Assembly: GCA_934693235.1 (NCBI GenBank)
Contig: CAKUUY010000020.1
Span: forward strand, 1 to 34,688
Length of the DNA: 34,688 nt
Source of the DNA: an uncultured Candidatus Melainabacteria bacterium
GTDB taxonomy: Bacteria > Cyanobacteriota > Vampirovibrionia > Gastranaerophilales > Gastranaerophilaceae
Direction of reading: 5' to 3'
Both the position numbers and the translations under genes were made by a program. Positions 20,517 through 29,037 of this stretch are shown here, piece after piece; position 1 is the stretch's first letter; each line of letters opens with the position of its first letter. The notes beneath the pieces were generated by a model, which saw nothing but the letters and a program-made list of their open reading frames with translations, did no database searches and was not told the origin of the DNA.

Positions 20517-21599
20517 ATGAAAGATATGTTAGATAAAATTCTTCAGATTGAGAAGAAATATAATGAACTGGGTGTTACCCTATCTGATCCTGCGGTAATT
20601 CAGGATTACAACAAGTTTAGAGACTTGTCAAAACAAAGAAAGTCTATGGAAGAAACAGTTAATCTTTATTACGACTGGAAAAAGGCTGTAGATGCTATTG
20701 AAGAAGCTAAAGAGATGATTAAGGCTGAACACGATGAAGAAATGAAATCATTCTTGAAGGCTGAGATGGCTGAAAATGAAGCAAAACTTCCTGAATATGA
20801 AGAAAGAATGAAAGTCCTTCTACTTCCTCGCGACCCGATGGATGATAAAGATATTATGCTTGAAATTCGTGGTGGCGCAGGTGGCGATGAGGCGAATATT
20901 TTTGCCGGAGACTTAGCTCGTATGTATATGAGATATGCCGACAAAAAAGGTTGGCAAACTCAGGTTTTGAGTAAAACCGAATGTGAAGCCGGCGGCGTTT
21001 CTGAAATTATTATTTCAATAAAGGGTGATGCTGTTTATTCTCAATTGAAATACGAATCAGGTGTTCACAGGGTTCAACGTGTTCCTGCGACAGAATCTCA
21101 AGGACGTGTTCACACATCAACTGCGACAGTTGCCGTAATGCCTGAGGTTGACGATGTTGAAGTTGAATTGAATATGAATGATGTTGAAATTTCAACTGCT
21201 CGTTCTGGTGGTGCCGGTGGTCAAAACGTTAACAAGGTTGAAACTGCTGCTCGAGTGTTCCACAAACCGACAGGAATTATGATTTTCTGTACAGAAGAAC
21301 GTTCTCAACTTCAAAACAAAGAACGTGCTTTACAGATTTTGAAAGCCAAACTTTATGATATGGAAGTTCAAAAGCAAATGCAGGAAATCACCGATTTACG
21401 TCGTTCTCAAGTAGGAACGGGTGACAGGAGTGAACGTATTAGGACTTATAACTTCCCTCAGGGCCGTTTGACTGACCACAGGATTAACCATAACTTGAAT
21501 GTAAATACGGTTATTGACGGGGATTTGGACGAATTGATTAACTTGTTGATTGAGCACGACCAAAAGTTAAAGTTGGAAAAATTAGCAGAGGTAAATTAG
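20517..21599 (+). CDS. prfA: Peptide chain release factor 1
   Basis: 360 aa, the family's usual length. The stop-codon reading tripeptide PAT is at residues 190-192 (RVPATESQGR), which marks RF1 (UAA/UAG) and not RF2 (SPF). The catalytic GGQ is at 234-236 within ARSGGAGGQNVNKVETAAR, whose Gln is normally methylated by PrmC. The early LPRDPMDDKDIMLEIRGGAGGDEA segment is also diagnostic. It ends in TAG overlapping the GTG of ylxR by one base. No Shine-Dalgarno precedes ATG 20517, and the -10 box sits directly upstream, suggesting a leaderless mRNA. prfA at the head of ylxR-infB is unusual, since nusA is the common upstream partner. Confidence 0.97.
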   Translation: MKDMLDKILQIEKKYNELGVTLSDPAVIQDYNKFRDLSKQRKSMEETVNLYYDWKKAVDAIEEAKEMIKAEHDEEMKSFLKAEMAENEAKLPEYEERMKVLLLPRDPMDDKDIMLEIRGGAGGDEANIFAGDLARMYMRYADKKGWQTQVLSKTECEAGGVSEIIISIKGDAVYSQLKYESGVHRVQRVPATESQGRVHTSTATVAVMPEVDDVEVELNMNDVEISTARSGGAGGQNVNKVETAARVFHKPTGIMIFCTEERSQLQNKERALQILKAKLYDMEVQKQMQEITDLRRSQVGTGDRSERIRTYNFPQGRLTDHRINHNLNVNTVIDGDLDELINLLIEHDQKLKLEKLAEVN

Positions 21600-21844
21600 T
21601 GGTAGTTCGAAGATGTGCAGGTTGCGGTAGATATAGAAACAGAAAAAGAATGATAAAGATTACACGTGAAAATGCGCTTGGAGACTTCGTTATTAACCCT
21701 GATAATAAAATATTTGGCAGATCTGTATATCTCTGCTATAATAATTCTTGTATAGAAAATGTTTTTAGAAAAGATAGAATTTCAAAAATCTTTAAAACCT
21801 CTGTACCGGAAGATTTGAAAGGAAAATTATTAAATGAGTTTTGA
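21599..21844 (+). CDS. ylxR: YlxR-family RNA-binding protein (DUF448, RnpM-like)
   Basis: 81 aa starting at GTG 21599, which overlaps the prfA stop (TAGTG). The hallmark VVRRCAGCGRYRNRKRMIKITR near the N terminus gives the R-x-C-x-x-C-G/x and basic patch of YlxR; FGRSVYLCYNNSCIENVFRKDRI carries the G-R-x-x-Y-L-C segment. Family members lie upstream of infB in most bacteria and bind RNA; recent work in Bacillus links the family to RNase P. Its end overlaps infB by 11 bases, so translation of all three genes is coupled. Small, but the family assignment is clear. Confidence 0.93.
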   Translation: MVVRRCAGCGRYRNRKRMIKITRENALGDFVINPDNKIFGRSVYLCYNNSCIENVFRKDRISKIFKTSVPEDLKGKLLNEF

Positions 21845-24371
21845 AACGATTAGAATAAATGAATTAGCAAAAGAACTTGGGCTTACCAGTAAGGAAGTTA
21901 TTGAAAAATTTGCACAACTTTCTGTTACGGGCAAAACTCATTCAAGCACTGTTACAATGGAACAGGTTAAAAGGTTAAAAGAATTTATCGCATCAGGCGG
22001 TGTAAAAGAACATAAAAAGCCAAAAGCTTTTGTTGTAAAAAAAGCAAAAGCAAAAGAAAAACAGGTTGTTGAAGAGGTTGAGGTTAAAAAAGAGGAAAAG
22101 AAAGCAGAGCCGGTAAAAAAAGCCAGTGTCCCTCGTGTTGAAATTGTAAAGACAAAACAACCTCAAAGTCGCTTGGAAATTGTTAGACGTGCACCGAGAA
22201 AACCTGCAGGTGAGGCTGGGACATCTTCAGATAAGCCTGAAAGACCTGCTAAGTCCGGAGAAAGAAAATTCCCGCCGCGTGGGGAAAGAACTACTCGTGG
22301 AGAAAGACCGGAAAGAGGAGAAAGACCATATTCTTCTCGCTCAAAAGATGGTGTGAAAAAACCATTTGAAAAGCCGTCAGGAGAAAGAAAACCTATCCAA
22401 AGAACTATTATTTCTCAAGATATTTACGAAAATAAAGGTAATGGTAGACGTAGAACCGATGGGAAGAAAAAAGGTAAAGATTTTAACAACAAAAAAGAAG
22501 AACAAGAAAGAATTTCTTTAGAAAAGGCAGCTGCACAAAAGCATAAAAAACGTTCTCACAAAGAGGAAGAAACGACTCAGGTAACTCAAGTTGTTGTAAA
22601 CAAAGCGATGACGATTAGTGAATTGTCTGAAAAAATTCAACATACACCTGCTGAAATTATTAAGTTCTTGATGTTGAACGGAATTATGGCAACTGTCAAC
22701 CAGCTTATTGATGTTGATGTTATTAAAAAGATTTGTGCCGAATATGAGCTTGAGGTTCTTGATGAAGACTTAGATGCTTATATGGAAGAGGAACTTGAAA
22801 AAGAAGAAAAAGAAAAGAAATTAACAGAAGTTGATAAAAAATTGTTGAAGCGTAGAGCTCCTGTTGTTAGTATTATGGGACACGTTGACCATGGTAAAAC
22901 AACTTTGTTAGATAGTATTCGAGCTTCTAAACACAAAATTGTAGCATCAGAAGTCGGCGGTATTACGCAGTCAATTGGTGCTTATACGGTTTATTTGGAC
23001 AACAACAAAGATAAAAAAATTGTTTTTGTTGATACTCCGGGGCACGAAGCGTTTACAGAAATGAGAGCTCGTGGAGCAAAAGCTACTGATATCGCAATTT
23101 TGGTTGTAGCTGCGGATGATGGTATTATGCCTCAGACAATTGAAGCAATTAACCACGCAAAAGCGGCAGATGTACCGATTATTGTTGCCGTAAACAAAAT
23201 TGATAAACCGGGCGCAAATCCTGACAGAGTTTTGCAACAATTGACAGAACATGGACTGGTTCCGGAAGAATGGGGCGGTGATACAATTACTGTCAAGGTT
23301 TCAGCATTGCAAGGTACAGGTATTGATGAGTTGTTAGAATACATCTTGCTTGTTGCTGATGTCCAAGATTTAAAAGCAAATCCAAAAGCAGAAGCGTCAG
23401 GTGTTGTAATTGAGGCAAACCTTGATAAAGGTAAAGGTGCAGTTGCTACATTATTAGTTCAAAACGGAACTTTGCGTGTGGGCAATTGTATTGTTGTAGG
23501 AACTGCCTGTGGGCGTGTTAGAGCGTTACTTTCTGACTCAGGTGAAAGAATTCAAAAGGCTGAACCGTCTACTCCGGTAGAAATTTTAGGCTTGTCCGAA
23601 GTTCCCCAAGCCGGTGATTATTTTGAAGTTGTTAAGAACGAAAAAGAAATGAAAGTAATCGTTCAAGAACGTAAAGAAAAAGAACGTGATAAGCGTCTTG
23701 ATGCAATGCTTCCGGCTCATGTCCGCCGTGAGGCTGTTGCTGGTGAAGACGATATTCCACAATTGAACTTGATTATTAAAGCTAACACTAATGGAGCTGC
23801 AGAGGCTGTATCTCAAGCAATTGCGCAACTTGAATCTGATGAAATTAAAACAAAAATTATTCACGTTGGTGTTGGAGATATTTCAGAAGCTGATGTTATG
23901 TTGGCTTCTGCTTCAAACGCATTGATTTTAGGCTTTACAGTTAAGGAAGATGCAAATGCTCTTGCTGCAGCTGAAAAAGAGGGTGTTACAATCAAGAAAT
24001 ACGATATTATTTATCAAATTCTTGAAGATATTGAAAAGACTATGTTATCATTGCTTGAACCTGAAATTAAAGAGGTTGAACTTGGTAAGGCTGAAGTTCG
24101 TCAAGTATTTACAATTGGCAAAATAACAAGAATTGCCGGTTGTTATGTAACAGAGGGTAAGATTGTAAGAAGTAAGGATGCTGTTCTTTATCGTGATGGT
24201 AAAGAAATTTTCCGTGGAGCAATTGATCAGTTGAAACGTTTCAAAGACGATGTAAAAGAAGTTGCACAGGGTTTTGAATGTGGTATATCTTTTGCTAAAT
24301 GGAATGATATCGAAGTTGGCGATATTATTGAAGTTTCGACAACCGAAGAAGTTGAACGTCAAAGCTTGTAA
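21834..24371 (+). CDS. infB: Translation initiation factor IF-2
   Basis: 845 aa. N-terminal IF2_N domain (INELAKELGLTSKEVIEKF), a long charged and repetitive linker rich in Lys/Glu and Arg/Gly (GERKFPPRGERTTRGERPER), a second IF2_N-like domain (MTISELSEKIQHTPAEIIKFLML), then the G domain: G1 GHVDHGKT (349-356), G2 GGITQSIGAY, G3 DTPGHEAF, G4 NKID and G5 SAL. Domains II-IV complete the fMet-tRNA binding part (for example NTNGAAEAVSQAI). It brings initiator tRNA to the ribosome. Start ATG 21834 lies within the ylxR end. The linker length is normal for this family and not evidence of transfer. Confidence 0.98.
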   Translation: MSFETIRINELAKELGLTSKEVIEKFAQLSVTGKTHSSTVTMEQVKRLKEFIASGGVKEHKKPKAFVVKKAKAKEKQVVEEVEVKKEEKKAEPVKKASVPRVEIVKTKQPQSRLEIVRRAPRKPAGEAGTSSDKPERPAKSGERKFPPRGERTTRGERPERGERPYSSRSKDGVKKPFEKPSGERKPIQRTIISQDIYENKGNGRRRTDGKKKGKDFNNKKEEQERISLEKAAAQKHKKRSHKEEETTQVTQVVVNKAMTISELSEKIQHTPAEIIKFLMLNGIMATVNQLIDVDVIKKICAEYELEVLDEDLDAYMEEELEKEEKEKKLTEVDKKLLKRRAPVVSIMGHVDHGKTTLLDSIRASKHKIVASEVGGITQSIGAYTVYLDNNKDKKIVFVDTPGHEAFTEMRARGAKATDIAILVVAADDGIMPQTIEAINHAKAADVPIIVAVNKIDKPGANPDRVLQQLTEHGLVPEEWGGDTITVKVSALQGTGIDELLEYILLVADVQDLKANPKAEASGVVIEANLDKGKGAVATLLVQNGTLRVGNCIVVGTACGRVRALLSDSGERIQKAEPSTPVEILGLSEVPQAGDYFEVVKNEKEMKVIVQERKEKERDKRLDAMLPAHVRREAVAGEDDIPQLNLIIKANTNGAAEAVSQAIAQLESDEIKTKIIHVGVGDISEADVMLASASNALILGFTVKEDANALAAAEKEGVTIKKYDIIYQILEDIEKTMLSLLEPEIKEVELGKAEVRQVFTIGKITRIAGCYVTEGKIVRSKDAVLYRDGKEIFRGAIDQLKRFKDDVKEVAQGFECGISFAKWNDIEVGDIIEVSTTEEVERQSL

Positions 24372-24516
24372 TATTGGAATAAGAAAATAAGTGAATATGT
24401 AAATAAGTTCTTATTATTCTAAGAGCAATATAATTTAATGCCGGAATAATTTTATTAAATTACTGAACGCTCAGAATGACTAGAATTGCAAATATTCATG
24501 ATGTCTCAATTTATTA

Positions 24517-24993
24517 CTATCTTTTTGCCAAAATAAAATTCAAAACTCGTTTTGCCATTGGAGTCAAATTTTTACCGAAAACGTTAAGTTTTATTTGTTC
24601 CGGCATAGTTGGCTGTTTGATATTCATTGGAGAACTCATATCAAGTGTGTCGCCGGTTACAAGTATTAAATCCGGAGTAACTGCAGAACTTTCTGTAATC
24701 TTACCGTCCTTAGGATTAAAATGTTCTCTTTCTATAAGTTTTTTGCCGTCGCGAATAGGTGTTTCAGACTTGGCTGCAACTCTTACCCAGTTATCTTCCC
24801 AACGTAATTTTCTATATAATTCATAAACTTGTCGGTTCATATTATCATTGGTTTTTCCACCGCGCAATTCATATTTATGTCCCAAATGGTCTGTAAAAGA
24901 TTTAACAGTAGTTAAATCCTTAGAAAGAACAAATTTATTTACAATATTACTTTTAGTTTTGCCATTGAAGCCGAAAATTTTTCCTACATTCAT
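24517..24993 (-). CDS. Unrecognised 158-aa basic protein
   Basis: No family recognised. The ATG at 24993 (complement) is preferred to 24999 because GGAG lies eight bases before it. The protein starts MNVGKIFGFNGKTKSNIVNK and contains a charged middle (HLGHKYELRGGKTNDNMNRQVYELYRKLRWEDNWVRVA), followed by KLIEREHFNPKDGKITESSAV and a C-terminal helix (KNLTPMAKRVLNFILAK). No signal peptide, no membrane segment, no cysteines that would bind metal. It is convergent with infB (145-bp gap) and divergent from the uridine-kinase-like gene (25201). Beta-hairpin plus helix character is all that can be said. Probably a group-specific protein. Confidence 0.65.
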   Translation of the reverse strand: MNVGKIFGFNGKTKSNIVNKFVLSKDLTTVKSFTDHLGHKYELRGGKTNDNMNRQVYELYRKLRWEDNWVRVAAKSETPIRDGKKLIEREHFNPKDGKITESSAVTPDLILVTGDTLDMSSPMNIKQPTMPEQIKLNVFGKNLTPMAKRVLNFILAKR

Positions 24994-25200
24994 ACACATA
25001 TCTCCATTTTTTGCCCATAATAAAAAGAAAACATGAAAAAGTCAAATATGTATTTGAGCATGTGGTCTGATGTAGTGATTTGTTATTTTAAATTAAGAAG
25101 TTTTAAGGTTTAAGAATTTATGTAATATTTTTTCACATGACACTAGCAAAAAAATTTTTTCTCATGTATTATTACATTCATAACAAATTAATATTTAATT

Positions 25201-26073
25201 ATGGATGAAAAAATGCAATTACTAATTGACAAAGAAATTAATTCCGACGACAAGATATTGAAGCCAGATTTCAATTCAAAGACCGGACGCGAGTTGCTCG
25301 CCTTTTACCTCCAAACAAAGTTTAAACAAATTTTGGCTTATGACAAACGTTGTGAATCCCCGATTTTTAAGGAAGTTGATCCGACATTTATCTCAAGGTT
25401 TACAAAACGATTGATTACAAATCCGGCGAAGCGTTTGTTGATTGGGATTGCTGGGGAGTCGGCTTCAGGAAAGTCCACCGTTTGTTCTGAAGTAAAAAGT
25501 ATTATTGAGCGTCTAAATATGCCGGTTTCTGTTCTAAGTACAGATAATTATTTTAATGACATTTCTGCATTGATTAAAAAATATGGTAGTTTTGATAATT
25601 TGCGAGACAATGGTTATGATGTTGATTCCCCATGTAGTTTTCAGCTTGATTTATTGAGAAAAGATTTGCAAAATTTAGCTAATGGTGAAACGATTTATGC
25701 ACCCAGATATGTTCCAAACGGGACAGGAGTCTCAATTCCAAATGCCTTAAAAATTGAGTCTGATAAAATCATTGTTGTAGAGGGAATTGCTGCTCTTTAT
25801 GAAGATGTTCAAGATGTTTTTGACGTAAAAATTTACATTGAAACAGATAATGAAATTCGTTATAACAGATTTATGAAACGAGCTCAGGAAGAACGAAACC
25901 AAGATAAAGAAAATGCGATAAAACATTGGCAGTATTTGCTTGATGTTGGTGAAAAATATGTAATTCCTTGCAGAAATTCTGCAGATTTTGTGTTGGATGG
26001 AAATTCTGATTTGAGCTATTTTGACCAAATTTTGGAGTATATTCATACGATTACGAATAATTTTCAACAATAG
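25201..26073 (+). CDS. Uridine kinase / phosphoribulokinase-family P-loop kinase
   Basis: 290 aa. An unusual ~80-residue N-terminal extension precedes the kinase core: LLIGIAGESASGKSTVCSEV is the Walker A, VSVLSTDNYFND and DNGYDVDSPCSFQLDLLRKDL form the URK-like lid and Asp-containing nucleoside site, KIIVVEGIAALYEDV is the Walker B strand, and YIETDNEIRYNRFMKRAQEERNQ with downstream YVIPCRNSADFVLDG the nucleotide lid. It probably phosphorylates a nucleoside or a sugar; uridine is the most common substrate of this family but is not proven here. ATG 25201 has no Shine-Dalgarno and TAATAT sits at 25189-25194, so the message may be leaderless. The gene stands alone between 200-bp and 317-bp intergenic stretches. 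Confidence 0.8.
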   Translation: MDEKMQLLIDKEINSDDKILKPDFNSKTGRELLAFYLQTKFKQILAYDKRCESPIFKEVDPTFISRFTKRLITNPAKRLLIGIAGESASGKSTVCSEVKSIIERLNMPVSVLSTDNYFNDISALIKKYGSFDNLRDNGYDVDSPCSFQLDLLRKDLQNLANGETIYAPRYVPNGTGVSIPNALKIESDKIIVVEGIAALYEDVQDVFDVKIYIETDNEIRYNRFMKRAQEERNQDKENAIKHWQYLLDVGEKYVIPCRNSADFVLDGNSDLSYFDQILEYIHTITNNFQQ

Positions 26074-26390
26074 TGTTATGCACAAAGCACCGCTTTAAAA
26101 AGATATCATGGGAAGCCCCAATTTTCGTAGTTCTGAGCGGTTTGCGAAGAATCGAAAGAAGTTACATTGTTGGGTTGGTAACAACCTTAGTACCTTAATG
26201 CCTTAGTATCCCAGTAACTTTCATTTATTGAGAAGTCTTAACAAATTTCCCCCTTTTTGCCAACTTTTAAAAAAAGTGATAAAATTCTTATTAAGTATGA
26301 GTGTAATTTGAATTAAATACTCTTAATGATTGATATACTTATGGTGGAATTTCACTATAATAAAATAGGATAATAAAAAATAGGTGGCAA
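26074..26390. other. 317-bp intergenic stretch before the pilus assembly operon
   Basis: No gene is visible. It holds an imperfect hairpin TTTCG...CGAAA (26123-26157), a small perfect hairpin GGTTG-GTAA-CAACC (26173-26186), a decayed CCTTAGTA-type tandem repeat (26187-26220), and near its right end TTGATA (26330-26335) and TATAAT (26356-26361), which are 20 bases apart and thus a weak promoter, plus an alternative TATACT at 26334-26339. An AGGTGG precedes the GTG start at 26391. Confidence 0.55.
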
Positions 26391-27101
26391 GTGAGCAGAA
26401 ATTTTATAGAAAGATTTAAGGCAGAAGAAACAAAAGACCATTTTTGGAGTTTTAACAAAAAAATTGGTGTTGGTTTGGTTGTGTTGTTTCTTGCTGTTAT
26501 AATGATAAACACTACAGGTTGTACTCAAGGAAATTCAGGCGAAGACGACATAACAAATATTGAGGAAAATCAGCAGCCGCAAGATACTGTGAAAGTCGGG
26601 AATGATGGAGTAAATGCAGCTATCGCTCCGGATGATGTTTCTATTGTTGCGGATCAAGCTGCAAAAAATTCTTCGATGGTAGCAATGTCTGTTGAAGATA
26701 TGGGGCGTTCAGATCCTTTTTTGCCTGATGGAGAAAAGGTTGTTGTTAAGGCAGCTCCTAAAAAACCGGCATATTCAAGTTATTTGATGCCTCCTCCGGA
26801 AAGTATTACTGTTGATTCTATGGCAACTGATGTAATGACAACAAAGGTTTCCGGAATTATGTATGATAAGTTTAACCCATCAGCAATATTGAATATTAGT
26901 GGCTCTGATTACCTTGTTAGATCAGGTGATGTGATTAATGGCTATAAGGTATTGTCGATTGGAAGAGAGACTGTAACCGTTCAGTATGGTTCAAATGTTT
27001 ATAAAGCAAGTGTTGGTGAATTATTTACCGGTGAGGGTGTAAACTTCAACACAATTTCTAACTTGAACAATAAATTCGGTGGAAGTCATAATAAACGTTA
27101 A
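26391..27101 (+). CDS. PilP-like membrane-anchored pilus/secretion assembly protein
   Basis: 236 aa starting at GTG 26391 (AGGTGG upstream). A short cytoplasmic part, then one membrane helix (KIGVGLVVLFLAVIMINTTGC); the Cys after it resembles a lipobox but the preceding residues are not ideal, so a lipid anchor is uncertain. A flexible acidic and Pro/Gln-rich stretch follows, then a C-terminal domain (residues ~140-215: ESITVDSMATDVMTTKVSGIMYDKFNPSAILNISGSDYLVRSGDVINGYKVLSIGRETVTVQYGSNVYKASVGELF, a PilP/GspC-HR-like beta fold). Such domains contact the periplasmic N domains of the secretin. It is the first gene of the pilus operon, 26 bases before the secretin gene, which fits that partner role. 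Family call by layout and neighbourhood; primary sequence alone is weak. Confidence 0.65.
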   Translation: MSRNFIERFKAEETKDHFWSFNKKIGVGLVVLFLAVIMINTTGCTQGNSGEDDITNIEENQQPQDTVKVGNDGVNAAIAPDDVSIVADQAAKNSSMVAMSVEDMGRSDPFLPDGEKVVVKAAPKKPAYSSYLMPPPESITVDSMATDVMTTKVSGIMYDKFNPSAILNISGSDYLVRSGDVINGYKVLSIGRETVTVQYGSNVYKASVGELFTGEGVNFNTISNLNNKFGGSHNKR

Positions 27102-27127
27102 TTAACAAATAAAAAGCAGGAGCAAAT

Positions 27128-29014
27128 ATGAGAAATAAAGTTTTTAACAGAATTGTTGCAGGATTAATGCTTATGTCATTCGTTTTTTCAAATGGAGTCA
27201 TGGCTGTTTCTGCAATGGAAAATGTCGGAGCTACTCAGTATGGGCGTGACGGAAGACCGGCATTACGAAATGATAATGGTGATTATTCGCTAAAATTAAA
27301 GGGCGATGTAAGTTTCGTTAGAAAAAATCCGGCTATTAGTATTAGCTTGAGAGATTCTGATGTAAAGCAAGTTTTAAGAATGTTTGCGGATAAAGCGGGA
27401 ATGAATATAGTTTTTCATGATTCTGTTTCTGGCAATGTTACTCTTGATCTTGTAGATGTGCCTTTGAATAAAGCTTTTGAAATGGTAATGCAAATTAATG
27501 ACCTTAATTACGTTGTTGATGACAAAACTATTATTGTTGCAAAAGCTGGAACTAGTGGATTTAATTTTGCAAAACAAGATATGACATTAATCCCTGTAAA
27601 ATACATAAGCGCATCTGCTTTAGCTGATTTTTTGAATAAAAATATTTACGCAATGCATAAACCTGGGCTTTCAGACACAGATGTTGTTACTACAAATCCT
27701 GCAACAAATGAGTTGATTGTATTTGGAACAAAATCTGATGTCGCTATTGCGAAAAAAGTTGTTGAAAAATTTGATAAAAAACCTCAAACAACATCATTTA
27801 AAGTAAATCATACAACTCCTGCAGAAATGGCTGATATGATTTGTAACATGTTGTTGCCGGCTGCTGGTTCATCAGGTGGCTCATCAGGTGGATCTTCAAA
27901 AGGAGGTGCTACAGGTGGAGCTGCTGGAATTATGACCGGAGCGGCTGCAGATGCAGGTAGCGGAGGATCATCAGGAGGTTCATCAGGAGGTTCTTCAAGC
28001 GGAATTGCTTTGAATGCAGGTACTGTGGCTTGTACTCTTGACGGACAAGCTGCCGGTGGAAGTGTTTCATCTTTTGGATTACAAAACTTGTCTGTTGCAT
28101 ATTATGCTCAACTTGGGACAATAAATATTATTGGTGGTTCTGAACAACAATTGGAAATGATTAAAGACTTTATTGCTGAAACTGATAAAAAACAACCACA
28201 AGCATATTTGGAAGTTTCTATTGTTGAATTGAATGAAGATGGTAGTAAGTCACTTCAAAATAATTGGACATTCTACAGTAAAATGTTCTCGGCTACATTT
28301 GATGGAGAAAATACAGGTACTCACCCTGTATATCCGATATTCTTCAAAGGTAATCAATATGAGGTTTGGGATACAAGTGGAGATTCTCCTGCAGCAAAAG
28401 ACCCTATCAAAAAATATACAGGTGGAACAACTCTTGCTTACGCAATTAATTATTTAATAAAGAATTCAAAAGGTAGAGTTGTTGCAAATCCTAGAATTTT
28501 GATTACAAACGGAGAAGAATCAACAATTGATATTACACAAGATTATATTGAAACAACTGAATCTGAACAAAGTGCATACACCGGTGGTTCAATTGCTACA
28601 AGAACATATAATATTGGTAGCGATGCGGGTATAAAAATCTCAATTACTCCGTTTATTAGTCCGGACGGTTATGTTACTTTGAATATCAAACCTGAATATG
28701 CAACTATTTTGAATAGAATTACTGCAAAAGATGCGAACGGAGAATATATCGCTGCAACATTGTTATCACACAGAAATCTTGATTTGAAAAATGTAAGGAT
28801 TAAAGATGGTGAAACTTTAGTAATTGCAGGTATGATAAATGAAGAAGAACAAAAATCTGTAGGAAAAGTTCCAATTCTTGGAGATGTTCCGGTTATTGGT
28901 TCGATGTTCAGATCAACATCTTCTGAAAAAACGAAGAGTGAAATGGTAATTATGATTACTCCTAAGATAGTAACAGATACGGAAGATGCAGTTGGAAATA
29001 CTGATAATTTATAG
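27128..29014 (+). CDS. Type IV pilus / type II secretion secretin (PilQ/GspD)
   Basis: 628 aa: signal peptide (MRNKVFNRIVAGLMLMSFVF...VSA, ~29 residues), N0/STN domain (ISLRDSDVKQVLRMFADKAG; VTLDLVDVPLNKAFEMVMQ), N1/N2 domains (VKYISASALADFLNKN; LIVFGTKSDVAIAKKVVEK), then a Gly/Ser-rich insertion (residues ~245-295), and the secretin C domain: LEVSIVELNEDGS, GRVVANPRILITNGEEST, NIGSDAGIKISITPFISPDGYVTLNI and the closing DGETLVIAGMINEEEQKSVGKVPILGDVPVIGSMF signature. It forms the outer-membrane channel for pilin or pseudopilin-driven export. The presence of an outer-membrane secretin implies a diderm cell. GGAGC precedes ATG 27128. A pilotin is not visible in the window. Confidence 0.95.
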   Translation: MRNKVFNRIVAGLMLMSFVFSNGVMAVSAMENVGATQYGRDGRPALRNDNGDYSLKLKGDVSFVRKNPAISISLRDSDVKQVLRMFADKAGMNIVFHDSVSGNVTLDLVDVPLNKAFEMVMQINDLNYVVDDKTIIVAKAGTSGFNFAKQDMTLIPVKYISASALADFLNKNIYAMHKPGLSDTDVVTTNPATNELIVFGTKSDVAIAKKVVEKFDKKPQTTSFKVNHTTPAEMADMICNMLLPAAGSSGGSSGGSSKGGATGGAAGIMTGAAADAGSGGSSGGSSGGSSSGIALNAGTVACTLDGQAAGGSVSSFGLQNLSVAYYAQLGTINIIGGSEQQLEMIKDFIAETDKKQPQAYLEVSIVELNEDGSKSLQNNWTFYSKMFSATFDGENTGTHPVYPIFFKGNQYEVWDTSGDSPAAKDPIKKYTGGTTLAYAINYLIKNSKGRVVANPRILITNGEESTIDITQDYIETTESEQSAYTGGSIATRTYNIGSDAGIKISITPFISPDGYVTLNIKPEYATILNRITAKDANGEYIAATLLSHRNLDLKNVRIKDGETLVIAGMINEEEQKSVGKVPILGDVPVIGSMFRSTSSEKTKSEMVIMITPKIVTDTEDAVGNTDNL

Positions 29015-29037
29015 AATAAAACTAAAACTATACAACG

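Noticed and set aside
27861..28003. Gly/Ser repeat in the secretin as a possible slippage locus
   Set aside because: Codons are varied, unit length is a multiple of three and such linkers are normal in secretin N domains.
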